From assembly GCF_039566955.1 (NCBI RefSeq), contig NZ_CP154796.1, positions 5,890,001 through 5,954,000 of the forward strand: 64,000 nucleotides of DNA. The letters run 5' to 3'. This DNA is from Micromonospora sp. DSM 45708 (GTDB lineage Bacteria > Actinomycetota > Actinomycetes > Mycobacteriales > Micromonosporaceae). Below, one piece after another: positions 41,564 through 48,411 of the stretch. Under the pieces are notes generated by a model, which saw only the letters and a list, made by a program, of their open reading frames with translations, had not been told where the DNA came from and did no database searches. A program made the position numbers and the translations under genes. How positions within the stretch are numbered: position 1 is the first letter of the stretch; each line of letters opens with the position of its first letter.

Positions 41564-42106
41564 TCAGGCGGCGAAGGGCTTGACGGTCACGGTGACGGCG
41601 CCGTCGAGGTCGGCGATGCGGCTGGCGGCGTCTCCGTCGATGCGGCCGATGATCACGATGCCGGGATAGTACGACTGGTCGCCGTAGTAAAGGACGAGGT
41701 CGTTGCCGGGGGCGTAGTAGCCGACATCGCCGACGTCGGGGTCCGCGCCGTCCGGCTGGCCGCTCAGCGACAGGGGTGCGGGCAGTGGGCCGGTCTTCTC
41801 CACCGCGCCGTGGTCGATCATGTTGACGGTCAGCGGCAGTTGGGCAAGCAGGTCACGGCCGGCGGCGCTTTCGAAGATTGTGGCCTGGAAGCGCTGGTCG
41901 TTGATGGTGATCTGGATCTTCATCTGCTCTCCCCGGGGCGCGGTGGTGCCGCTCGGTGGTGCCGTGGCCCGGCCGGCGTTGCCGGGCGACGTCGCGGACG
42001 TTGCGCCGCCGATATCGCCGGACTGACCGTTGACGCCGCAGCCGGAGAGGCTCAGGCCGAGCAGCGCCGACAGCGCTACGCCCACGGCCGTGCGTGTGGC
42101 TGGCAT
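41564..42106 (-). CDS. Cyclophilin-like fold lipoprotein
   Basis: A 180-aa exported lipoprotein. The signal peptide ends at the lipobox LSLSGC, giving a lipidated Cys. After a Ser/Thr/Gly linker comes a cyclophilin-like beta-barrel of about 110 residues (KIQITINDQRFQATIFESAAGRDLLAQLPLTVNM, DVGYYAPGNDLVLYYGDQSYYPGIVIIGRIDG), in the family often found beside flavin reductases and dehydrogenases. ATG 42106 (MPATRTAV...) places a normal n-region before the hydrophobic core. It lies between the SDR and the alcohol dehydrogenase genes in one direction. Confidence 0.78.
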   Translation of the reverse strand: MPATRTAVGVALSALLGLSLSGCGVNGQSGDIGGATSATSPGNAGRATAPPSGTTAPRGEQMKIQITINDQRFQATIFESAAGRDLLAQLPLTVNMIDHGAVEKTGPLPAPLSLSGQPDGADPDVGDVGYYAPGNDLVLYYGDQSYYPGIVIIGRIDGDAASRIADLDGAVTVTVKPFAA

Positions 42107-42137
42107 GGCATCTCCCGGTGTCGGGTTCGCCACCGGG

Positions 42138-43157
42138 TCACAGCGTGAGCAGGACCTTGGTGGCGGTGCGCTGATCCATCGCCCGGTAGCCCTCGGCGGC
42201 CCGGTCGAGCGGCAGGATGAGGTCGAAGACCTTGCCCGGGTCGATGGTGCGGTCCCAGATCAGCTGGATCAGTTCGGGCAGGAACCGCCGGACCGGGGCG
42301 GGGCCGCCGTGGATGTGCACGCCGGACATGAACAGCTCGTCGCCGGGGATGGCGACGTCGTGGGACACCCCGACGAACCCGACGTGGCCGCCGGGGCGGG
42401 TGGAGCCGATGGCCTGCATCATGGCCTCCTGGGTACCGACGGCCTCGATGACGCTGTGCGCGCCCAGGCCACCGGTCAGCTCCTTGATCCGCTTCACGCC
42501 GGCGTCACCGCGTTCGGTGACGATGTCGGTGGCGCCGAACTCGCGCGCGAGGGCCTGCCGGTCGGGGTGGCGGCTGAACGCGATGATGCGCTCCGCGCCG
42601 AGCTGCCGGGCGGCCAGGACGCCGAGCAGGCCGACCGCGCCGTCCCCGACGACCGCGACGGTCTTACCTGGTCCGGCCTCGGCGGCGACCGCGGCGAACC
42701 AGCCGGTGCCGAGGACGTCGGAGGCCGCCATCAGCGACGGGATCAGCTCCGGGTCGGGCCGGCCGGGAGTGGCGACGAGGGTGCCGTCGGCGAGCGGGAT
42801 GCGGGCCAGCTCCGCCTGGGTGCCGATGGTGCCCATCAGGACGCGGTGCACGCAGTACGCCTGGTATCCGGCCTGGCAGATCTCACAGGTGTTGTCGGAC
42901 GCCCAGAACGAGCCGACGACGAAGTCACCGACCTTCACGGTGCGCACCTCGGACCCGACCGCCTCGACGACGCCGACGTACTCGTGACCCATCACCTGGT
43001 GGTCGACCGGTTCGGCGCCGCGGTACGGCCACAGGTCGCTGCCGCAGATGCAGGTCGCGGCCAGCCGGATGATCGCGTCGGTCGGCTCGATGATCGTCGG
43101 GTCCGGGCGCTGTTCGACCCGCACGTCCCCGGGCTTGTGCATGACAACCTGACGCAT
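42138..43157 (-). CDS. Zinc-dependent alcohol dehydrogenase
   Basis: MDR-superfamily enzyme of 339 aa. Catalytic zinc ligands are in ATCICGSDLWPYRG (Cys) and VMGHEYVG (His-Glu); the structural zinc loop is represented by CEICQAGYQAYC. The Rossmann motif is VAVVGDGAVGLLGVLAA. It would oxidise an alcohol or reduce an aldehyde with NAD(P). ATG 43157 is followed by RQVVMHKPGDVRVEQRPDP, the usual N-terminal strand. The gene is divergent from the MmyB-type regulator at 43.3 kb, which may control it. Confidence 0.88.
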   Translation of the reverse strand: MRQVVMHKPGDVRVEQRPDPTIIEPTDAIIRLAATCICGSDLWPYRGAEPVDHQVMGHEYVGVVEAVGSEVRTVKVGDFVVGSFWASDNTCEICQAGYQAYCVHRVLMGTIGTQAELARIPLADGTLVATPGRPDPELIPSLMAASDVLGTGWFAAVAAEAGPGKTVAVVGDGAVGLLGVLAARQLGAERIIAFSRHPDRQALAREFGATDIVTERGDAGVKRIKELTGGLGAHSVIEAVGTQEAMMQAIGSTRPGGHVGFVGVSHDVAIPGDELFMSGVHIHGGPAPVRRFLPELIQLIWDRTIDPGKVFDLILPLDRAAEGYRAMDQRTATKVLLTL

Positions 43158-43305
43158 CCTGGTGCGCTCCGTTCGCTTCGGTTCCGACGGCCCTACAGGG
43201 CCACGGGACCCAGTCAACGTGCCCACCCGAGCGGGGAGAAGTCCCTGGTGATGGGTGTACTGACAGGGCACCCCTACCCGGTGTCGCGCGGCCTACGCTC
43301 GACGC

Positions 43306-44199
43306 ATGGACAACCGTTCGGAGGTGCGCGACTTCCTGACCACGCGCCGGGCCCGCCTGACGCCCGAGCAGGTCGGCCTGCCGCCGACCGGCAGCCGCCG
43401 CGTCCCCGGGCTGCGGCGCAGCGAGGTCGCCGCCCTCGCCGGGCTCAGCGTCGAGTACTACGCCCGCCTCGAGCGCGGCCAGATCGCCGGTGCGTCGTCC
43501 GGCGTGCTGGAGGCCCTGGCCCGGGCGTTGCAGCTCGACGAGACAGAACGGGCCCACCTGTTCGACCTGGCCCGCGCCGCCGACGGCATCCCGACCTCGG
43601 GGCGGCCCCGCCGCCGCACGGCCACCAAGGCCGCCGAGCGCCTCAGCCTGCGATGGGCGATGGAGGCCATCACCGACGGAGTCGCTTTCGTGCGCGACCC
43701 GCAGCAGAACCTGCTCGCGACCAATGCGCTCGGCCGCGCGTTCTACGCACCGGTGATCGGCGACGGGGGACGCCCACCGAACCTGGCCCGGTTCCAGTTC
43801 CTCGACCCGGCCTCGCGCGATTTCTACCCCGACTGGGACCGCTTCGCCGAAATGTGTGTCGGCGTCATGCGCGCCGAGGCCGGCCGCGACCCGCACGACC
43901 GCGCGCTGCAGGACCTCGTCGGCGAGCTCTCCACCCGCAGCGAGGACTTCCGCCGGCTCTGGGCCGACCACAACGTGCGCACCCACGGCGCCGGCACCAA
44001 ACGGTTCCGCCACCCCGTCGTCGGCGAACTCACCCTCGCCTACGAGGAACTCGCGATCACCGCCGAACCCGGCCTGGTGCTGCTCGTGTACACGGCCGAA
44101 CCCGGGTCGCCGTCCGCGGAACGGATGCGCCTGCTCGCCTCCTGGGCGGCCACCGCCACCACTGCCACCGCCGCAGTCCGCGATTCGGAAGGAACCTGA
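43306..44199 (+). CDS. MmyB-type helix-turn-helix regulator
   Basis: A 297-aa transcriptional regulator. An XRE-like domain (RRARLTPEQVGLP, RRSEVAALAGLSVEYYARLERGQIAGASSGVLEALARAL) is followed by the MmyB-like ligand-binding domain (LRWAMEAITDGVAFVRDPQQNLLATNALGRAFYAPV ... DPHDRALQDLVGELSTRSEDFRRLWADHNVRTHGAGTKRFRHPVVGELTLAYEEL). These regulators usually control neighbouring SDR or dehydrogenase genes and may bind fatty acids. It is divergent from the alcohol dehydrogenase operon. Its stop overlaps the ATG of a cupin fragment (TGATG). Confidence 0.88.
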   Translation: MDNRSEVRDFLTTRRARLTPEQVGLPPTGSRRVPGLRRSEVAALAGLSVEYYARLERGQIAGASSGVLEALARALQLDETERAHLFDLARAADGIPTSGRPRRRTATKAAERLSLRWAMEAITDGVAFVRDPQQNLLATNALGRAFYAPVIGDGGRPPNLARFQFLDPASRDFYPDWDRFAEMCVGVMRAEAGRDPHDRALQDLVGELSTRSEDFRRLWADHNVRTHGAGTKRFRHPVVGELTLAYEELAITAEPGLVLLVYTAEPGSPSAERMRLLASWAATATTATAAVRDSEGT

Positions 44200-44303
44200 T
44201 GCAGATCACCCGCAGCTCCATCGTCACCGCCAAGGGACCCGGCGACTGGTTCACCGGCGACCGCCGGTGTCCGCCTCGGCCGGGAAGTCCGCCCCCCGGC
44301 TGA
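44199..44303 (+). pseudogene. Truncated cupin-domain protein (N-terminus only)
   Basis: The 34-codon frame begins MQITRSSIVTAKGPGDWFTGD, which is how small cupin proteins that follow MmyB regulators begin. It then diverges into Pro-rich sequence (RRCPPRPGSPPPG) that overlaps, antisense, the end of the next SDR gene. So a deletion has removed the cupin domain and joined the stub to another gene. The start overlaps the regulator stop, as in intact operons of this kind. Confidence 0.65.
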
Positions 44304-45111
44304 CCGCCTCATCCGCCCGCAGTTCGGCGAGCATGGCCTCCAGGTTGTCCGCCACCCGGTCGTACCCCGCGTTGCCCAGCACCAGGCGCCTCGGGGCTTG
44401 ATCGCGGTCGACCGCCGCGACCACGGCCTCGACGCCGCGCACGGGATCGCCGGGCTGCCGGCCGTTCTGTTCGATCATGCCGGTTCGCACGGTCGTCAGC
44501 ATTGACCGGTACTCCTCGACGCTCTCCTCGACCGGCTCGTCGGCGAAGCCGGCGTAGGCCCTGGTGCGGAAAGCGCCGGGCTCCACCGCGAGCACCCTGA
44601 TGCCAAACGGCGCGACCTCCTGCCGCAGCACCTCCGTCAGCCCCTCGACGGCGAACTTCGCCGCCGTGTAGAAACCGAATCCGGGTACGCCGACCAGGCC
44701 GGCGACCGAGGACATGTTGACGATGCAGCCGGCGCGCCGGGCCCGCATCCCGGGCAGCACGGCGCGCGTCACCTGCACCACCGAGAAGAAGTTCAGTTCG
44801 AACGTCCTGCGTACGGAGGCCTCGTCCATTCCCTCGACCGAGCCGCTCCAGCCGCGGCCGGCGTTGTTGACCAGTACGTCGATGCTCCCGAAGCGCCCTT
44901 CGGCCTCTGCCACGGCCTGCCGGATCTGCTCGGCGTCGGTGACGTCCAAGGGCAGGACGAGCGCGTCGTCGCCGTGCCGCACCACCCAGTCGCGCAGTTC
45001 GTCGGGGCGCCGCGCGGTCAGCACCACCCGGTCGCCGCGGCCGAGCACGACGTCCGCGTACGTCATGCCGAAGCCGCCCGGGGTGCCTCCGGTGATGAAC
45101 CAGGTCCTCAT
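44251..45111 (-). CDS. Short-chain dehydrogenase (retinol-dehydrogenase-like SDR)
   Basis: SDR of 286 aa. The nucleotide motif is TGGTPGGFGMTYAD (a TGxxxGxG variant), with NNAGRGW, NMSSVAG (Ser) and YTAAKFAVEGL (Tyr-Lys). A C-terminal extension (YDRVADNLEAMLAELRADEAVSRGADFPAEAD) matches the oxidoreductase subgroup often paired with SnoaL proteins. ATG 45111 lies next to an AT-rich stretch (45120-45140). It is downstream of a SnoaL-like gene in the same direction and both are divergent from a TetR regulator. Confidence 0.87.
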   Translation of the reverse strand: MRTWFITGGTPGGFGMTYADVVLGRGDRVVLTARRPDELRDWVVRHGDDALVLPLDVTDAEQIRQAVAEAEGRFGSIDVLVNNAGRGWSGSVEGMDEASVRRTFELNFFSVVQVTRAVLPGMRARRAGCIVNMSSVAGLVGVPGFGFYTAAKFAVEGLTEVLRQEVAPFGIRVLAVEPGAFRTRAYAGFADEPVEESVEEYRSMLTTVRTGMIEQNGRQPGDPVRGVEAVVAAVDRDQAPRRLVLGNAGYDRVADNLEAMLAELRADEAVSRGADFPAEADTGGRR

Positions 45112-45163
45112 GATCTTCTTCCCGATTTTTAAATGGTTCGACGGTCCAGGGGAGCGGAGGGCG

Positions 45164-45496
45164 TCAGGGTGCGATCTCCAGCTGACGGATCCGGTCGCCT
45201 GCGAGCGTGAACCGCCAGGTCAGGTCGGCCGTGCCGCCCGGGAAGTTCCCCTCGATGCGACCGCTGACCAGGAAGGCGTCCGCCCCGGCCGGCTCCACCC
45301 GGCGCAGCTCGGTCGTGTACTCGTACCGCGACGCCGCCCCCTCCTGCCAGGCCCGGATCTCCGACCGGCCGCGCCGCGTCTCACTCTCGTCGACGACCAC
45401 CGCGTCCTCGGTGAACAGGCCGACGATGCTCTCGACATCGCGACGCGCGCTCGCATCGAAGTACTCCCGGACGACCGTGGGAACTGCCGTGTCCAT
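45164..45496 (-). CDS. SnoaL/NTF2-like protein
   Basis: A 110-aa NTF2-fold protein: VREYFDASARRDVESIVGLFTEDAVVVDESETRRGRSEIRAWQEGA is the conserved helix-strand opening, and VSGRIEGNFPGGTADLTWRFTLAGDRIRQLEI the beta-sheet end. Such proteins act as small hydrolases, isomerases or ligand binders. ATG 45496 (MDTAVPTVVREYF) follows a GGGAGAGGC site. Its promoter faces a perfect 16-bp palindrome upstream, and a TetR gene lies on the other side. Confidence 0.82.
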   Translation of the reverse strand: MDTAVPTVVREYFDASARRDVESIVGLFTEDAVVVDESETRRGRSEIRAWQEGAASRYEYTTELRRVEPAGADAFLVSGRIEGNFPGGTADLTWRFTLAGDRIRQLEIAP

Positions 45497-45532
45497 GCCT
45501 CTCCCATCGCTGCTATTTATGCTACACAGCTT

Positions 45533-45548
45533 CATGTAGCGCTACATG
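45533..45548. promoter_or_regulatory. TetR operator candidate: 16-bp palindrome
   Basis: CATGTAGCGCTACATG is a perfect palindrome midway between the divergent SnoaL and TetR genes, followed by a second short palindrome TAGCGCTA (45557-45564) touching the TetR start. A half-site GCTACA also occurs at 45521. The pattern fits autorepression by the TetR protein. Confidence 0.7.
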
Positions 45549-45563
45549 AGATACTCTAGCGCT

Positions 45564-46271
45564 ATGGCCCGTCGTGCGTGGAGCGGTAGTGCCCGAGACC
45601 GTCTCCTCCTAGCCGCCGCCGAGCTGATGGACAGCTCCGGCGACCGTGACCTGTCGACCCGAGCGGTCTGCGAGCGCGCCGGAGTGCAGGCGCCGACGCT
45701 GTACCACCACTTCGGCAGCAAACAGGGCCTGATCGACGCGGTGATCAACCACGGCTTCAGCCAGTACGTCCATTCCCCGCGGCCCTCCGGCGACACCCGG
45801 GACGCGCTGAACGACATCCGCCAAGGCTGGGACGAGCATGTCCGGTTCGGTCTGGAACATCCTTCCTTCTATGCCCTGCTCTACGGACGGGTCGAGCCCG
45901 GCCGGCCCTGCGCCATCACCGCGCCCGCCCACGCCATGCTGCGGGACCTGCTGGGCGCCGCCGCGCGCCAGGGGCTGCTGCGGGTACCGGTCGACGACGC
46001 GGCCGAGCAGCTCCTCGCCGCCAACGTCGGCGTCACCCTCAGCCTGATCACGCAGCCCGAGGAGGCGCGCGACCGGGGCCTCTCGGACCGGGTACGGGAG
46101 GCCGCGCTCGCCGGCGTCCTCGACACCACCGCCCGCGGCGAGTCCCCGGCGGCGACCCGCGCCAGCACCGCGCTGGCGCTGCGAACCCTGTTGGAGCAGG
46201 ATCCGGCCGGGCTCACCGCCGGGGAGCGCGCGCTCCTCGGCGAGCTGCTGGACCGCCTCGGGCGCTCCTGA
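45564..46271 (+). CDS. TetR-family transcriptional regulator
   Basis: A 235-aa repressor. The N-terminal DNA-binding domain is AARDRLLLAAAELMDSSGDRDLSTRAVCERAGVQAPTLYHHFGSKQGLIDAVI (sequence begins SARDRLLLAA), with the typical PTLYHHFGSK recognition helix. The ligand-binding domain follows (HVRFGLEHPSFYALLYGRVEPGRP ... LLAANVGVTLSLI). ATG 45564 starts inside the palindromic operator zone. It most likely represses the divergent SnoaL-SDR operon and itself. Confidence 0.88.
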   Translation: MARRAWSGSARDRLLLAAAELMDSSGDRDLSTRAVCERAGVQAPTLYHHFGSKQGLIDAVINHGFSQYVHSPRPSGDTRDALNDIRQGWDEHVRFGLEHPSFYALLYGRVEPGRPCAITAPAHAMLRDLLGAAARQGLLRVPVDDAAEQLLAANVGVTLSLITQPEEARDRGLSDRVREAALAGVLDTTARGESPAATRASTALALRTLLEQDPAGLTAGERALLGELLDRLGRS

Positions 46272-46346
46272 ACCGTGCCGGTCCGGCCCGCAGCGGCACG
46301 GGTTGTCCCGGGCGGCGAGCGTCCCGGCGCGGTGCCGGCGACAGCC

Positions 46347-46548
46347 CGCTGCCGAGGAAGGCCAGCGCCTCCCGTTCCCGGGGACTGAGGGCGTCGACCC
46401 GGGCACGGGCGCTGGAGCGCCGCGCGGCCAGGGTGTCCGCGCCCGTCGCGGCGAGGTGCGCGACGACGCGGGCCGCGACTTTCGGTGACAGGTAGGCGGC
46501 GCCGTCGGCTACCGCGCGTACCACGACTTCTACCAGCACAATGGGGTC
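46347..46548 (-). pseudogene. LuxR/NarL response-regulator fragment
   Basis: The minus-strand frame reads VVRAVADGAAYLSPKVAARVVAHLAA then RARVDALSPREREALAFLGSGLS, the linker and start of the HTH_LuxR domain of a NarL-type regulator. After GLS, where NAEIAxxL is expected, the frame turns into Pro/Arg-rich sequence; the receiver domain is also missing upstream. A truncated gene. Confidence 0.65.
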
Positions 46549-46601
46549 GACCCTCAACGGCCTCGTCCGAGCCTTCGTCAGCGACCAGGCGGGGTCGTCC
46601 C

Positions 46602-46692
46602 AGCAGGGCGCATCGACGTCGCCCGGCGGGTTCCGCTGGCCGACCTGCCGGCCCTGCACGCCGACGCGACCGCGGGCGCGGGAACTCGCGAC
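46602..46692 (+). pseudogene. 3' fragment of an MDR oxidoreductase
   Basis: A plus-strand frame reads AGRIDVARRVPLADLPALHADATAGAGTR, matching the C-terminal end of NADP-dependent quinone-oxidoreductase-like enzymes (xGRIDVxVxRxxPLxDLPALHAxAxAGxxRGK). No upstream domain is present and the frame does not end as a normal protein. With the LuxR fragment it makes the 46272-47026 gap a gene graveyard. Confidence 0.5.
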
Positions 46693-47026
46693 CTGGCGGT
46701 CGACCATGGGTGGCCGGACGTCGTCCACGTCCGCCCGGATTGGTGCCGACAACAGGCAGTTGTCTGCGTTGCAGGGAGTTGCCACGTGGACGCTGTGGAC
46801 CCGTTCCCCGGGTGCACGCGACGCTGGGTGCGGTCAGGCATCCGGGATCGATGCCGCCGACAGCGGTGACGGAGGAACGGTGCGGAACCGCTGCCGCGGC
46901 GTCGCGCTCACCGATGCCCCATCGTCTCGTGGAGGTCGGGTGCGCGATAGCCAGTCGCTGCGGTTCCGACCGGACCGGGGCCACCGTTCGACGCCCCGGC
47001 GTCGAACGGTCCCCCGGCGGGCCGAT

Positions 47027-48061
47027 TCAGCCGGTGTAACCCTGCTCGCGCAGGAGGTGTCCGGCCTGGAAGCGGCTCTCCGCGCCCAACTGCTCCATGA
47101 TCGCGGCGATGTGTCTGCGGCAGGTGCGGACCGACATGTTCAGCCGTTGGGCGATGGCCTCGTCACGGGCCCCGTCCATGAGCAACCGGATGATGTCCTG
47201 CCGCACCGTGCCGACCAGTTCGTGCGCGTCGGAGCGCCAACCGTTCTCACCGGCGAAGTCGGTGCCCTCCTGCCAGAACTGGTGGAAGATCCGGACCAGC
47301 AGGTCGACCACGGTCGACTCCCGCACCAGCAGCGCGTCCTGGCCGTCGCTGCCGGTCAGCACCGCCGCCTCCCGGTCGAAGATGATGATCCGGTTGGGCA
47401 GTTCGCCTACCGTGCGGACCTCCGCTCCGGCGGCACGGGCGGATTCGGCGTGCCTGCGGGCGGTCGGGTCGAAGCGCGAGGAGTGCTGGTAGAGCAACTG
47501 CACCTTCGCCGTGCTGGGCAGCGGCGGTCGACCTTCGCTCAGGGTCTGCCACATCGCGTCGGGCCACGGCGACTTGCGTGGGCTGGCGATGAGCACCTCC
47601 CGCGGGGAGCCGTCGAGCAGGATCCTGAGCGCGGTGGCGAGGTCACGTTCGGTGGCGAGCGACACCATCGTCCCCTGGTCGTTCGGCGTCCGGCGCCTCG
47701 TCAGCAGCGCGTCGAGCCGGTCCCGCATCCGGATGACCGCGAGCTGGAACCCGGTGATGGTGGCTTCGAGCATCAGGATCGTCTCGGCCAACGCGGCGTC
47801 CGGGCGGTCGGCCAGGACCATGGTGCCGTCGGCGGTTTCCCGCAGCAGCCGCCAGTGTTTCAGTGCCTCCACCGCGGACCGCAGCTCGTCGGGTTCGATG
47901 CCGAGTTCGGCGGCCATCCTCGGATGGTCGCTCCGACCGTTCTCGAGCAACCAGGCGTAGACCCGGTGGGCCGTTTCGTCTATCGGCGCGAGCAGCGCCT
48001 CCACTGCCACGTCGTCCATCTCGGGCTGAGGCGGGTCGCTCTGGTCGGACGGATTTCCCAC
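47027..48061 (-). CDS. LuxR-type regulator with TrmB-like N-terminus
   Basis: A 344-aa regulator. The N-terminal 80 residues form a TrmB/winged-helix-like module (LLAPIDETAHRVYAWLLENGRSDHPRMAAELGIEPDELRSAVEALKHWRLL), followed by a phospholipase D-like ligand domain region (LIASPRKSPWPDAM, VGELPNRIIIFDREAAVL) and a C-terminal HTH_LuxR domain (QDIIRLLMDGARDEAIAQRLNMSVRTCRRHIAAIMEQLGAESRFQAGHLL). Such proteins act as cluster-situated regulators in actinobacterial secondary metabolism. It is divergent from the GMC oxidoreductase gene and probably controls the cluster to its right. Confidence 0.85.
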   Translation of the reverse strand: MGNPSDQSDPPQPEMDDVAVEALLAPIDETAHRVYAWLLENGRSDHPRMAAELGIEPDELRSAVEALKHWRLLRETADGTMVLADRPDAALAETILMLEATITGFQLAVIRMRDRLDALLTRRRTPNDQGTMVSLATERDLATALRILLDGSPREVLIASPRKSPWPDAMWQTLSEGRPPLPSTAKVQLLYQHSSRFDPTARRHAESARAAGAEVRTVGELPNRIIIFDREAAVLTGSDGQDALLVRESTVVDLLVRIFHQFWQEGTDFAGENGWRSDAHELVGTVRQDIIRLLMDGARDEAIAQRLNMSVRTCRRHIAAIMEQLGAESRFQAGHLLREQGYTG

Positions 48062-48411
48062 TTAGCGTTCCACGGTTTCTAGGATTCGTGTGATGTCTCG
48101 GCCCTCATCCGGCGACGCCGTGAATTGCCTTACGCAATTCCGCGGAGTCGGCCCGCTCAGCCGCCGCGACACCTGCCCCCAACCGCACCGCAGCCGCGGT
48201 GAATGGCAGCATCCCTGGGCACAGCCGTTCTCGTATGACTTCCAGGTCTGCCGCGACATCGACCCTTTTCCCCGAGATTTACGCAGTTCTGACAATTTTA
48301 CCACTGTTTTTTCGGGTGGTCAATTTGTTGCGTCGATACGACGGAGATCGCCATATCGGTATCCATCCCCGCTGGCTCGCCCGTCGATTTCGTCGAGCCA
48401 TCACGTCGTCG
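48062..48411. promoter_or_regulatory. Divergent regulatory region of the biosynthetic cluster
   Basis: A 350-bp gap. It has a perfect 7-bp inverted repeat GAATTGC-CTTAC-GCAATTC (48122-48140), a candidate operator, and an unusually AT-rich patch at 48285-48345 (ACAATTTTACCACTGTTTTT) that probably includes the GMC promoter. No gene is seen in it. Confidence 0.55.

Noticed and set aside
42030..44303. Long plus-strand frame of about 757 codons
   Set aside because: Antisense to the alcohol dehydrogenase and out of frame with the MmyB regulator; no domain.
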